NCBI GenBank assembly: GCA_003963305.1
Contig: RXJR01000028.1
Location: 186,001 to 250,000 of the forward strand
Origin: Candidatus Melainabacteria bacterium
GTDB taxonomy: Bacteria; Cyanobacteriota; Vampirovibrionia; Obscuribacterales; Obscuribacteraceae
DNA length: 64,000 bases
Reading direction: 5' to 3'
Part shown: one piece after another, positions 27,022 to 36,316 of the stretch
Layout: each line of letters opens with the position of its first letter
How positions within the stretch are numbered: the first letter of the stretch is position 1
Position numbers and translations under genes: made by a program
Notes under the pieces: generated by a model
What the model was told of the DNA's origin: nothing
Databases searched by the model: none
What the model saw: only the letters and a program-made list of their open reading frames with translations

Positions 27022-29271
27022 TTATTGAACAGAAGGCAACGGCGGTCTGCGCATAACCGGCAGATAGTCTGGCGGAAGGCTGCCATCAACTCTCTGTTCG
27101 CGTCGCAGTTCATCAACCATTTGCTCACGAATGCGCTTGGCAAAGAGGAATTGGTCGACCTGCTCTGGTGTCAAACCTACATATCGAAGCTCACTCCAGC
27201 GTTGCTGTTGCTCCGGCGTTCGCTCAGAAATTTTGTGAAGCTTCCACCACTCATTTTCCAACGGTCCACGGTCCGGATATGCCAGTTCCGAATTCCAAAA
27301 TGGAATGTCAGGCAATGGCTCACCGGCAGGCACCTTAAGTTCTTCACGCAACCACTGTTCGGTTCGTTCACGAGCACGTTCGATCGCCTGGTCCGTTTTT
27401 GCTAACTCTGCATCGGCCAGAGCTTTTCCTTCAGGAGTCATAATGTCGTAAGCGAATCCAAAACTGCGTCGTGGACTGGCAAGGGACTCGTTCATTGTTT
27501 TGTCACGGAAAAATATGTCGGTCTCCGGACCATTCATGCCTACTAACTTGCTAAATCCACCAGGAGTGGCGTAATTATCGATCGAATCAGCATTGATAAG
27601 GGATCTCGAGGCTGCGTACCAGGGCGTGCTTTCATGCGGAACGTACCAATTATCGTTGCCGGTTCGTTGCAAAAGAGAACGTTCCAGGTCGGTCAGCTCG
27701 ACCGCTTTGCCACCATATGCAGTATCGACAACTCTCTGGTCTAGAGGTTTGGCAATCTTCTCACCAAGTGAAGTGATCGCCGCCGCCTCTTCGTCACTGA
27801 CGAACCGTCCAAAAGCCTGTCTGGTTGCCAACTGTGCCCACTCGGCTCCGGAGCCGTTGAAACTTGCCAATTGAGAGGCACGCGAATCATACTCGTTGGA
27901 CAATCTTTGTAGCCTCTCCAACTCAGCTTGTTCGCTCGCTGATCTCTGACCGGCAGGCTTTTCAGAGACTGCTGAAAGCTCGTTTCCTCTGGTCAGATTT
28001 AAATCAGCAGCAATATTGTTTGCGTAGATCATACGCATAAATCCAGGTGGTCCGATCTGGTGCTCCAAAATCATGTTGCCGATTCCGTTAACTCGCTCTG
28101 GACTCAGCCCCTGCTCCTTCATGAATGAAAGAAAAGCCAGTGCCCCTTCACGCCCATCACGATGGTGCACCATAAAGTTGGATTTGTGTTTGACCGCATC
28201 TGAAAACATCGATCCAATCAGGGAATCTTCGGTCTGCTCAGGAGTGAGACCCATTCTCTGAGCGGAATCGATATTTCGCCCGAATTCACCTTGAGTGTGA
28301 ATCCAGTTCTTCTCCTGATCCGGATCTATAGAGCCATCACGCTGGCGAGTTGAAACATGATTCTCACGCACCGCAGCCAGTGCATTCAATACACGCTCCT
28401 TCTGTGCATCGGAAAGGTTCGAGTCGTTAAACTTATCCCAGACACTGATCGAGCGCCCATCCTCAGCAGAGGCTTTCACCTGTGCCAGTTCATTTCTGAC
28501 AGCAGTCCTACCAATATCAAGTTGTTGTTCGGAATAGCGGGGAAATCTTGCCCGCATTTCACTCGGCGAAGCAATCTCACTCTTCTTTCCAAATGCCTCT
28601 ATGCCACCAAAAGCGGCACCAAGTAAAGCGAAAGAAGCGATGTCATCACGCAGCTCTGTTCCAGAGGCAAGTTTGCCTTTGTGCACTATTGAATTCAACT
28701 CCGCGTTCGTAAAACCACCCGGAATACCGCTGCCTATTCCAAAAAGTGAGCTGCGCATGATGCGACTTGCGAGTGGAAGTTCGCCAGTCGATGCAAAGCT
28801 GGACGCAAGTTTCGAACTTGCAGCACCCATAACGCCGAAAGTACCGGCATCGACAAGACCGTTTTTCAGGCGTCCGCTAAAACCATCGTCTGATGGAGTA
28901 AGCGCAAAACCCATAAGTGCGCCGGTCGCTGCCTGCTCGCCAGTGCGGGATAGCATAGAACCAGTGAACTCAATATTCAATTTCGAAGCGCCAAACCCGA
29001 CTGCTTTGTGGGCGACCATAAATGGCACGAGCATGCCAACAACATTGCCGGCCTGCTGGGCGAATTTGGCGGTGCCGTCAGAAGAAACATAGGGGTCGAA
29101 GTAGTGTAACTCCGGCAGCTTCAGACCGGATACCTCGCTTCCTATCTGACTGAGGCTGTTGATGGGATTCTGAATCGCGGAATTGATCAGCGATTTGCCG
29201 AAAGTTTCCAGCACCGAATCACTGTCATGCTTGTCAGCAGTGGCTTTAGGGATTTCAAACTCTGGAGGCAT
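27022..29271 (-). CDS. large protein of unknown function, possibly with a degenerate HD-like domain
   Basis: 749 residues from ATG 29271 (GGAG eight bases upstream; the frame opens at GTG 29280). There is no signal peptide. The first 260 residues alternate Gly/Ala/Ser-rich hydrophobic stretches (VGMLVPFMVAHKAVGFGASK, ATGALMGFALTP, GVMGAASSKLAS) that could be amphipathic or membrane-inserting helices. About 330-430 has the spacing of histidines and acidic residues seen in HD hydrolase folds (WIHTQGEF, SMFSDAVKHK, MVHHRDG, LEHQIG), but the HD pair itself reads SD, so the assignment is speculative. The C-terminal third is charged and helical, rich in Glu, Arg and Gln. I recognise no full-length family. 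It is divergent from the protease gene, 293 bp away. Confidence 0.7.
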   Translation of the reverse strand: MPPEFEIPKATADKHDSDSVLETFGKSLINSAIQNPINSLSQIGSEVSGLKLPELHYFDPYVSSDGTAKFAQQAGNVVGMLVPFMVAHKAVGFGASKLNIEFTGSMLSRTGEQAATGALMGFALTPSDDGFSGRLKNGLVDAGTFGVMGAASSKLASSFASTGELPLASRIMRSSLFGIGSGIPGGFTNAELNSIVHKGKLASGTELRDDIASFALLGAAFGGIEAFGKKSEIASPSEMRARFPRYSEQQLDIGRTAVRNELAQVKASAEDGRSISVWDKFNDSNLSDAQKERVLNALAAVRENHVSTRQRDGSIDPDQEKNWIHTQGEFGRNIDSAQRMGLTPEQTEDSLIGSMFSDAVKHKSNFMVHHRDGREGALAFLSFMKEQGLSPERVNGIGNMILEHQIGPPGFMRMIYANNIAADLNLTRGNELSAVSEKPAGQRSASEQAELERLQRLSNEYDSRASQLASFNGSGAEWAQLATRQAFGRFVSDEEAAAITSLGEKIAKPLDQRVVDTAYGGKAVELTDLERSLLQRTGNDNWYVPHESTPWYAASRSLINADSIDNYATPGGFSKLVGMNGPETDIFFRDKTMNESLASPRRSFGFAYDIMTPEGKALADAELAKTDQAIERARERTEQWLREELKVPAGEPLPDIPFWNSELAYPDRGPLENEWWKLHKISERTPEQQQRWSELRYVGLTPEQVDQFLFAKRIREQMVDELRREQRVDGSLPPDYLPVMRRPPLPSVQ

Positions 29272-29564
29272 GACTGCCACTCCACAGAAAACGGCCCACT
29301 ACCTCTATTCCCGCCAGAATAAGTCTCCCGCCGCTTTACAGCCCGTTGCCGGTTCGAATGGACCGAATTAATCAGGTGTAGTCCTCTGGCGTCGACTCTG
29401 CACACGACGCACCCAAATCATGCGCACTGGGGACGTAAGAAATCGCGAACCTACAGTTTGGTAATAAATTCGTAAGACCGCTCAGATATTGTTCAATCAC
29501 GCCCGAACCAGATCATTTCCGCAAATGGGCGGGCGCCATCTTACCAGGAACCCAGGGGTGTGCC

Positions 29565-30548
29565 GTGGCATCAAACGCTCCATTAGACATACGTCCCGAA
29601 GCTCAGCGCAGAGCCGAACAGCACGCCGCGCCCAATATAGACGTGATCGAACTTCAAAGAAACGCGCACGATCGCCCCAGAAAAGGTGCACGCGTTCCTT
29701 CCGAGCAACCTAAAGAGTTAACGTACGATTCCATCGAAGAGCTGCTCAAGAAAAACGTCACTGACAGAAGAAACGTGGCTTGTAAGGTATCGCCCAGGTC
29801 CGGTGAAATTCCTGTTTTGCAGCCCGGGAAAGAAAGCAAAGGATGCGAATATACAAACTCCACGAAAGACCCTCTGGCAGTGTCGATCTATAAGCAGCAT
29901 AGAGATCAAACCGTACAGATCAATGCAAAAAGTGAGAGTGGTCCTCGCAAGGGCAGCGGCGTAATAGTGGGTCAGGAGAAGGGCACCTGTCTCGTCTTGA
30001 CTGATGCTCACGTCACAAACGGGCTTAATGTCGACAAGAAAGTCTCGTCTGTTTCCGTAATCACGGCAGCCGGTGAAAAGTTTCCTGCCACAGTGAAAAA
30101 ACTGGATCCGAGCCAGGATCTTGCCCTACTGTCTGTAAAAACCGGTGCCGAGACAGAGCGTGTGTGTAAGCCCGTCAAAGTTGCAGAAGACTTGAGCAGC
30201 ACCCGTACCGGAGAGCCGCTTGTTACCCTTGGTTCGCCCGAGTACTCAACGAGTGTCTATGCATCACCTGGCAAATCGCTTGGAACGAACCAACTGATCA
30301 ACACCTTTGGCGAAGTCAGCAATATTCCAGGTCACCCTTATGTCAGCCAGTTCAGCGAAGTTGTACGTGGCGAAGACACCGGCAGACCTGTAATCGAACA
30401 AAATGCTCAGGTATATCCGGGCAATTCGGGTGGACCGACCTTCAACAAAGCAGGCGAACTGGTGGGAGTGCTAAGCCGCACGAAAGGACCAGCCCACTCC
30501 TTGACCACTCCTGTCACTGCCTCGACAATCGAAGCATTGCGTAAATAG
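29565..30548 (+). CDS. HtrA-like trypsin-fold serine protease without signal peptide or PDZ domain
   Basis: 327 residues from GTG 29565, with GGGG six bases upstream. The catalytic triad is H149 (TDAHVTN), D185 (DPSQDLALL) and S288 (GNSGGP), in the order and spacing of DegP/HtrA proteases. The oxyanion-forming GNSGG and the closing GELVGVLSRT strand are present. The first 100 residues are polar, Arg/Glu-rich and not a signal peptide, and no PDZ domain follows the protease. HtrA enzymes are normally exported quality-control proteases; this one as read would be cytoplasmic. I found no upstream in-frame hydrophobic extension. A weak 6 bp inverted repeat lies at 30578-30594 between it and the transporter gene. 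Confidence 0.87.
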   Translation: MASNAPLDIRPEAQRRAEQHAAPNIDVIELQRNAHDRPRKGARVPSEQPKELTYDSIEELLKKNVTDRRNVACKVSPRSGEIPVLQPGKESKGCEYTNSTKDPLAVSIYKQHRDQTVQINAKSESGPRKGSGVIVGQEKGTCLVLTDAHVTNGLNVDKKVSSVSVITAAGEKFPATVKKLDPSQDLALLSVKTGAETERVCKPVKVAEDLSSTRTGEPLVTLGSPEYSTSVYASPGKSLGTNQLINTFGEVSNIPGHPYVSQFSEVVRGEDTGRPVIEQNAQVYPGNSGGPTFNKAGELVGVLSRTKGPAHSLTTPVTASTIEALRK

Positions 30549-30577
30549 CGACGGCGAAAAGAAAAATGCTTCTATAC

Positions 30578-30594
30578 TGAGTGAAAATCACTCA
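30578..30594. repeat. small inverted repeat between protease and POT transporter genes
   Basis: TGAGTG and CACTCA surround a 5-base loop (AAAAT). No U-run follows, so it is not a good terminator. Its place 27 bp before the transporter start suggests a possible operator or mRNA hairpin. Confidence 0.35.
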
Positions 30595-30620
30595 AGCTTG
30601 GGCGTGGAGCAATTCTTGAC

Positions 30621-32006
30621 ATGACCGCCGTTACCGATTATCCAGCAATCGCTGAAGAAACCTTCGCTGGGCACCCGAAAGGCTTGTTCAATCTCTTTTT
30701 CACTGAGATGTGGGAACGCTTTAGCTATTACGGAATGCGTGCCATCCTGGTACTGTATATGGTGACAGCAGTAGCCGATGGCGGGCTCGCCATGACAAAT
30801 GCTCAAGCTGGACAAATCTACGGTCTCTATACAATGGCAGTCTACCTGAGCGCGCTGCCGGGCGGCTTTCTCGGAGACAAGGTTTTTGGTGCTCGCCGCG
30901 CAGTTTTAATTGGCGGCATCGTCATTGCACTCGGTCATTTCACTATTGCTTTTCCAAGCACCACTTCACTTTTTCTCGGCATGCTCATGATTGTCCTCGG
31001 CACCGGGCTGCTCAAGCCAAACATGGCAACTATGGTCGGTGCACTCTATGGTCCTGGCGATGTCAGACGCGATGCCGGGTTCTCCATTTTCTATATGGGT
31101 GTCAATCTCGGCGCCATGTTTGCACCGCTCGTTTGCGGTTACCTGGCTCAAGGAACAGAGTTCAAAACATGGCTAACCAGCATCGGAGTATCGCCTCACA
31201 TCAGCTGGCATTTCGGTTTTGCAGCGGCAGGTATTGGTATGGTTGTGGGGCTGATCATCTTTCTTTTGAACGCCCGACTGCTCGGTAACGCCGGGTTAAA
31301 AATCGCCAGATCTGAAGCCGCAGAGTCGGACAAAAAGCAAACCAACGGCGAGTTCTTAAGCAAAGATGAATGGAGACGAATTGGTGCTATCGGTCTGCTC
31401 TTCCTTTTCAATATTCTCTTCTGGGCCATTTACGAACAGGGCGGATCGAGCCTCAACATTTTCGCCAGTAAGTGCGTTAACACAACAATTTTCGGTTGGT
31501 CATTTCCATCTACCTGGTTGCAAACCTTTCAAGCACTATTCATCATAATTTTCGCACCGATAATTTCGTGGATATGGCTCAAACTCGGCGAAAAACAACC
31601 GACGGCACCATCCAAATTCGGCATTGGAATTTTTCTTCTCGGGCTGGGCATTTCGCTTATGGTGCCTGCAAGTATGTTAGCGGCGCACGACAAAGTAAGT
31701 CCGCTGTGGCTGGTTGGTGTATTCCTGCTTGAATGCCTGGGTGAACTTTGCTTGAGCCCTGTAGGACTGAGTACGGTAACTAAACTGGCACCAGCCCGGT
31801 TTGGCTCATTAACCATGGGCGCCTGGTATCTGAGCATTTCAATCGGCAATTACGTCGCCGGCAGTTTAAGCGGATTTTTCGATGAAAAGAACATCAGCGG
31901 CATGAACACGCTGTTTGGAGCAATGGCAGTATCGGCCATGGTGGCGACAGGACTGATGGCATTGCTGGTGCCTACGATTAAAAAACTGATGGGCGGCATT
32001 AAGTAG
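30621..32006 (+). CDS. proton-dependent oligopeptide transporter (POT/PTR2 family)
   Basis: 461 residues with about 12-14 membrane segments. Family signatures are clear: the helix 1 proton-coupling motif E-x-x-E-R (FTEMWERFSYYGMRAILVLY), GGFLGDKVFG after helix 2, and the PTR signature region LGTGLLKPNMATMVG with FSIFYMGVNLGA. The second half has LFNILFWAIYEQGGSSLN. These symporters import di- and tripeptides with protons. The start is ATG 30621; GGAG lies 11 bases upstream. A lone transporter beside a protease gene would fit peptide scavenging, though they need not be functionally linked. It converges with a 5 bp gap on the small gene that follows. Confidence 0.93.
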   Translation: MTAVTDYPAIAEETFAGHPKGLFNLFFTEMWERFSYYGMRAILVLYMVTAVADGGLAMTNAQAGQIYGLYTMAVYLSALPGGFLGDKVFGARRAVLIGGIVIALGHFTIAFPSTTSLFLGMLMIVLGTGLLKPNMATMVGALYGPGDVRRDAGFSIFYMGVNLGAMFAPLVCGYLAQGTEFKTWLTSIGVSPHISWHFGFAAAGIGMVVGLIIFLLNARLLGNAGLKIARSEAAESDKKQTNGEFLSKDEWRRIGAIGLLFLFNILFWAIYEQGGSSLNIFASKCVNTTIFGWSFPSTWLQTFQALFIIIFAPIISWIWLKLGEKQPTAPSKFGIGIFLLGLGISLMVPASMLAAHDKVSPLWLVGVFLLECLGELCLSPVGLSTVTKLAPARFGSLTMGAWYLSISIGNYVAGSLSGFFDEKNISGMNTLFGAMAVSAMVATGLMALLVPTIKKLMGGIK

Positions 32007-32011
32007 CTCTA

Positions 32012-32368
32012 TCACACCTCAGGTAAGTTACCTATGGGCTGTGCGTAGATGAAGTTGATCACTGAAATTCGGCGTTCATTGTAGCTTTTAGCAGTTTCGT
32101 CGATTGCTTTAGATAAAGTAGCTTTCGGCAGGTACTTGTAGCGATGCTCATGATCTACATGCAAAATATTTTGCTCGGCAAAATCTCTCAGGCAGTCTTC
32201 AACCGCTCGCGGCTCGAGCTGCAATGCCCTTGATACCTCAACAATAGTTAGCGCCTTCTCGCATTTCTTGAGATACAGAAGTAGCTCGAGTTGCCAGACC
32301 GCCTTAATGTGCTGCCTTATGAATGCTTGCGCTGCCGGAGTAATCTCAGCCGTAACACTCCCTCCCAT
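32012..32368 (-). CDS. small winged-helix-like protein
   Basis: 118 residues, soluble. Residues about 20-85 show the helix-turn-helix and wing pattern of transcription factors (LELLLYLKKCEKALTIVEVSRALQL, PRAVEDCLRDFAEQNILHVD, then YKYLP as the wing). The remainder is one helix and a short tail. It may be a small DNA-binding regulator. ATG 32368 has no clear ribosome binding site. It is divergent from the 60-residue leader ORF and GT20 gene across 238 bp, so regulation of that pair is a reasonable guess and nothing more. Confidence 0.65.
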   Translation of the reverse strand: MGGSVTAEITPAAQAFIRQHIKAVWQLELLLYLKKCEKALTIVEVSRALQLEPRAVEDCLRDFAEQNILHVDHEHRYKYLPKATLSKAIDETAKSYNERRISVINFIYAQPIGNLPEV

Positions 32369-32606
32369 GTGATCTAAATCGAGATTGCCAGTGCTTCTTT
32401 TCTAACGAGTTTCGATTTCCACTGTGTAAACAGCGAACATTTCAGACTTTTCTTCCGCCGGACTGGCCAAAAGAAACGCTTTTGAAAGCTTCGTCACTGG
32501 ATAACTAGAAATAGTGAGCGTTTCAGCGTTTTCGGAATGTGTCTATTCGAAACGTATTTGAAAAATTCATTGACTACCTTGAAAACAGATATCCAGAGGA
32601 GACACG

Positions 32607-32789
32607 ATGAACGACGCGCAAGAACGCAATCAACCCTTCCTCGCCTACTCGATCGGCGTCAGATTGAAATCACTTTTAGAAGAGCAGGAAAGTGATGAAG
32701 CTGAGCAAGCCTCGTTATTTAACTGCAAACCATACTCCCCACTGAGAACATCAGACACAGAACAAGGCAGCATCGAGAGGTACCAATAG
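32607..32789 (+). CDS. 60-residue leader protein upstream of GT20 gene
   Basis: A short frame with a strong ribosome binding site (GAGGAG five bases before ATG 32607). It is polar and acidic with no hydrophobic segment. Its TAG stop overlaps the GTG start of the glycosyltransferase by one base (TAGTG), which would couple translation of the two. It does not look like a missing N-terminus of the enzyme, whose own start region already aligns with the family. It could be a real small protein or a leader that controls the downstream gene. I recognise no homologue. Confidence 0.55.
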   Translation: MNDAQERNQPFLAYSIGVRLKSLLEEQESDEAEQASLFNCKPYSPLRTSDTEQGSIERYQ

Positions 32790-34135
32790 TGCAAATGCTC
32801 TCCTACCGTGGACCAAATGCCGCAGGAGGTGTTTCAAGCGCTCTCGGGCATATGTTCACCAGAGAAACCGGCATGAACTGGTGGTACTTGAAAGACGATC
32901 GATTATGTCGTCACTCCAGTCAAGCACAGCAAACAGTAAGTTCCTTCAGCAACGAGATTAAGGACAATCATTATCGTTACTGCAACAATTTTTTGTGGCC
33001 GGTCCTGCATGACCTTCCACAATTCGCACATTACAGCGAATTTGAGCGCCGCTGTTATCGCGCCTTCAACGGGGCAGTAGCCGCGCAAGCGCAGGAAATT
33101 GAACTAGAAGGCGATATCTGGTTCATCAACGATTATCAGTTTGCGATTATGCCTCGCTTGCTGCAGCAAGACTCAGATAGTCTGGTATTCTGGCACATCC
33201 CCTGGCCAAAACATGTTCTTGCTCAACATGTGGAACCTTTGACAGAGCTCGCGCTTTGTCTCATGAATGCACGAGTCATAGGCTTTCATACACAGGAGTA
33301 CGTAGACAATTTTTTCAATTTTGTAGAAGCACACCTGGATCATTTGCATGTGGAGAGAACTGCGCAGTCAATTTCACTGAAGCATGGGAAGAACAGGGCA
33401 AGAGCAACAACCATGTTTGTGGTCGCGCCTTTAGGTGTTGACATGGACTACTGGAGAAGAATAGTCCGGGAGACAAAACCAACCTTTCCAAAGCAACCGC
33501 AAACTTCAATGGTTCTCAGCGTCGATCGCTGTGATTACACAAAAGGCATGCTGGAGCGCTTCGAAACGATAGACCTGTTTCTTGAGATGTATCCGGAATG
33601 GCATGAAAACATCCAGTTTGTACAAATCGGGGCCCGATCGCGACCTGGACTGATCGAATTCGATCAGTATTGGCAAAGGTGCCGACTGCAAGCCGACGCG
33701 GTCAACGCTCGATTCGCCAGCTCAACATGGCAACCTCTGCTCTGGCTAGAGGATCCAATAGGAAGCGAGGGGCTAGCTCAACTGTACAGTCGAGCTGACG
33801 TGATGCTGGTCAATCCGCTTCGCGACGGTCTGAATTTGACAGCAAAAGAATTCGCAGCCTGTCAGCAAGGCGTTCCCGGGGTGCTGGCGCTATCGAAATC
33901 GGCTGGGGCCTGGCATGAATTGAAAAACGGATGCGTGTCGATAGATCCGACCGACAAATATTCCTTGGCAATAAGTATAAATGACTGCCTACTGATGAGT
34001 GAAACCGAAAAGTACCGTCGCATGCACGCTCTCAAAGATCAGCTGGAAGAGAACTTGCTCCACGAATGGTGGCAGAAATTGCTGCGTTTGTATGTGCCAC
34101 GGGCCAGCGTCGTTGCGGAAAAAGTGTGTAGTTAA
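32789..34135 (+). CDS. GT20 glycosyltransferase (trehalose-6-phosphate / glucosylglycerol-phosphate synthase type)
   Basis: 448 residues, the family's usual length. Donor- and acceptor-site features known from OtsA are present: the N-terminal GG loop (AAGGVSSAL), D115 in INDYQ, H136 in FWHIPWP, R247 and K252 in SVDRCDYTKGM, and D346 with the NPLRDGLNLTAKEF phosphate-binding stretch. The enzyme would join an activated glucose to a sugar or glycerol phosphate to make a compatible solute. OtsA and GgpS cannot be separated here by eye, so no symbol is given. No phosphatase (OtsB) gene is adjacent. GTG 32789 has AGAGG eight bases upstream; ATG 32795 is an alternative. Osmoprotection would suit the nearby Na+/H+ antiporter. 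Confidence 0.87.
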   Translation: MQMLSYRGPNAAGGVSSALGHMFTRETGMNWWYLKDDRLCRHSSQAQQTVSSFSNEIKDNHYRYCNNFLWPVLHDLPQFAHYSEFERRCYRAFNGAVAAQAQEIELEGDIWFINDYQFAIMPRLLQQDSDSLVFWHIPWPKHVLAQHVEPLTELALCLMNARVIGFHTQEYVDNFFNFVEAHLDHLHVERTAQSISLKHGKNRARATTMFVVAPLGVDMDYWRRIVRETKPTFPKQPQTSMVLSVDRCDYTKGMLERFETIDLFLEMYPEWHENIQFVQIGARSRPGLIEFDQYWQRCRLQADAVNARFASSTWQPLLWLEDPIGSEGLAQLYSRADVMLVNPLRDGLNLTAKEFAACQQGVPGVLALSKSAGAWHELKNGCVSIDPTDKYSLAISINDCLLMSETEKYRRMHALKDQLEENLLHEWWQKLLRLYVPRASVVAEKVCS

Positions 34136-34158
34136 GCGGAAAGCCAGAGTAGAGTAAA

Positions 34159-34872
34159 ATGAACTTGAGAGAACTAATTGACAATCCCATCGGCGACCAA
34201 ACTACGACTATGGTGTACATACTTTTAGCAGAAGACGATCAGTTTTTGTCCGATGGGTTATCGAGAACTCTTCGTCACAACGGCTACAAAATCGATCAAG
34301 CACACAATGGTTTAGACGCTGAAGCAGCCATGTTAGCCAACCAATATGACCTCGTCATTCTAGATCTTGGTTTGCCCGATATGGACGGGTTGACTCTGCT
34401 TGCAAATTTACGGCGAGAGGGAAAAGCACTACCTGTTCTAATTCTTACCGCACGAGACGCGCCCAACGATCGGATACGCGGGCTCGACCTGGGTGCGAAC
34501 GACTATCTGTGCAAACCGTTCAACATGGGAGAACTGGAAGCAAGAATTCGCGCACTTCTGCGCAAAGAGAAGTGGGGCAATCGTATGGCAATAAGAGTTG
34601 GCTCCCTGCTATTCGATACTCATGCGAATAAATTTTTCATTGATGAACAGCCACTGGAGCTCTCCTCTCGTGAGTTTCTCGTTCTAGAGATGCTCCTGCA
34701 GCGCAAAGGACGTGTGGTTATGAAAACAGACTTGATTGAGCATCTAAGTAATCTGGAGAAAGATATGACCACGAATGCTCTCGACATAGTCATTCACCGG
34801 TTGCGAAAGAAGATTGATGATTCAGGCTGCATTATTCAAACCGTCAAAGGACTCGGATTTATTATTGAATAA
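34159..34872 (+). CDS. OmpR/PhoB-family response regulator
   Basis: 237 residues: a receiver domain (acidic pair D26-D27, phosphoacceptor D69 in LDLGLPDMDG, T97, K119) followed by a winged-helix DNA-binding domain (SSREFLVLEML, NALDIVIHRLRKKI, TVKGLGFIIE). Phosphorylation by its partner kinase should switch DNA binding. ATG 34159 is preceded by AGAG four bases away; ATG 34210 would trim 17 residues to the usual family start but lacks a ribosome binding site. Two bases separate its stop from the histidine kinase gene, so these form a two-gene operon. Confidence 0.93.
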   Translation: MNLRELIDNPIGDQTTTMVYILLAEDDQFLSDGLSRTLRHNGYKIDQAHNGLDAEAAMLANQYDLVILDLGLPDMDGLTLLANLRREGKALPVLILTARDAPNDRIRGLDLGANDYLCKPFNMGELEARIRALLRKEKWGNRMAIRVGSLLFDTHANKFFIDEQPLELSSREFLVLEMLLQRKGRVVMKTDLIEHLSNLEKDMTTNALDIVIHRLRKKIDDSGCIIQTVKGLGFIIE

Positions 34873-34874
34873 CG

Positions 34875-36275
34875 ATGCGAAAGCCTGCCTCTATCCGTCG
34901 GCAATTACTTTTGTGGCTTTTAATTCCACTCCTCAGTCTGGCCATCGTAAGCAGTATCGTTGCTAATTTCCTCGGTTTGCAATTAGCCCGAAACATTTAT
35001 GACAAACAGCTGCTCAATTCGGCCGACTCAGTAGTGGCTCGAATAAAAATACACGATGGCAACTTGACCGTCGATCTCCCACCTGCCGCCCTGGCAATCT
35101 TACGACACAACAATCGTGACGACTTTTCATTCCAGGTGCTTTCGCCAGACGGAAAAAACATCTCGGGAGATCCACGACTTCCGGCTCCAGAGGCAGCGGA
35201 TACAAACACAGCGGAACCGACATTCAGAACTGTACAAATTAAAGGCAAACAGATGCGCGTGGTTTGCTTCTCTATGCCGACTCCCGATTTTCAATTCGAT
35301 CATGTCATCGTGCAAGCGGCGGAAACGCGGAATACTCGCACAGAATTAGCCGGGCAAATCACAATGAGCATTTTGTTTGCTCAACTGCTGCTAATTATTA
35401 GTGGTGCCGCCTCGATCTGGTTCGGTGTGAAACGCGGTCTGCTACCGCTAATGCGAGTTGAGAAAGCAGTGGAGGCAAGAGGACCAAGCGATTTCAGCCC
35501 GATAGATGTAGAGGAACCAGTCGAAATCAACTCGCTCATCAAAGCATTGAATCGCATGTTCAAACAGCTGAAAGACGACCGGGACATGCAAGAGAGATTC
35601 ATTTCCAATGCCGCCCACCAGTTACGCACACCGCTTGCGGTGCTTGGGACCTATTGCGATCTGGCCAGAAAGACAACCAGTGATCTATCTATCCACAGCG
35701 TGCTGGATGACCTGGATGCGGGGGTGAATCGCATGAGTAAACTAGTGAACCGACTGCTGTCCCTGGCTCGCTCTGAACCTCATGTTGCCGCAACACGCAC
35801 GAGCACAGTTTTCGATTTAAACACATCCGCTTCGGTAATGTCGGCAGCACATGTACCACAGGCGTTGAAAAAGAAAATCGATATCGAGTTTCTGTCAGCC
35901 AAAGATCCGGCGCTTGTCTACGGCGATCCCAATGCTATAGACGAACTGATAGCGAACTTGATTGAAAACGCGGTTATCTATGGACCACCCGGCGGCAACG
36001 TAACAGTAAAAGTCATAAATGAAGAGGGACATGCTTCCGTGCTTGTTGAAGACGATGGACCTGGAATTCCGCCGGAAGAAAGAGGTCGCGTCTTCGAACG
36101 CTTCTATCGCATGCCAGGCACTGACAAGCCCGGCACGGGACTTGGTCTTGCGATCGTACGTGAAATAGCAGCCAGTCACAATGCACTTGTTGACATAACC
36201 ACTGGTCCTGCCTCTAAAGGCACTTGCATTCGAGTTGACTTCCCAGAGATCGTCACTAACGGCAAACACCGATAA
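34875..36275 (+). CDS. sensor histidine kinase (QseC/TctE-like)
   Basis: 466 residues, partner of the preceding regulator. Membrane segments at about 10-35 and 163-185 enclose an extracytoplasmic sensor of about 125 residues. A HAMP linker follows, then the dimerisation helix with the phosphoacceptor histidine H248 (SNAAHQLRTPLAVL), the N box (NLIENAVIYGPPGG), the G1 box (DDGPGIPPEE), the F box (FERFYR) and the G2 box (GTGLGLAIV). All elements needed for autophosphorylation are intact. The stimulus cannot be read from sequence; the sensor shows no PAS or Cache motif that I recognise. Confidence 0.94.
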   Translation: MRKPASIRRQLLLWLLIPLLSLAIVSSIVANFLGLQLARNIYDKQLLNSADSVVARIKIHDGNLTVDLPPAALAILRHNNRDDFSFQVLSPDGKNISGDPRLPAPEAADTNTAEPTFRTVQIKGKQMRVVCFSMPTPDFQFDHVIVQAAETRNTRTELAGQITMSILFAQLLLIISGAASIWFGVKRGLLPLMRVEKAVEARGPSDFSPIDVEEPVEINSLIKALNRMFKQLKDDRDMQERFISNAAHQLRTPLAVLGTYCDLARKTTSDLSIHSVLDDLDAGVNRMSKLVNRLLSLARSEPHVAATRTSTVFDLNTSASVMSAAHVPQALKKKIDIEFLSAKDPALVYGDPNAIDELIANLIENAVIYGPPGGNVTVKVINEEGHASVLVEDDGPGIPPEERGRVFERFYRMPGTDKPGTGLGLAIVREIAASHNALVDITTGPASKGTCIRVDFPEIVTNGKHR

Positions 36276-36316
36276 TTGATTGTTTATTGATGAGATAAAG
36301 TGATCCAACGGGTATC

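Noticed and set aside
29340-29372. tRNA-like GGTTCGAATGG sequence
   Set aside because: It resembles a TpsiC arm, but no matching acceptor stem, anticodon arm or D arm could be found in the 70 bases around it.
32607-34135. Frameshift in the GT20 gene joining the 60-codon frame to the enzyme
   Set aside because: The enzyme is full length from its own GTG and its N-terminus aligns with the family, and the leader does not resemble the missing part of any GT20 protein.
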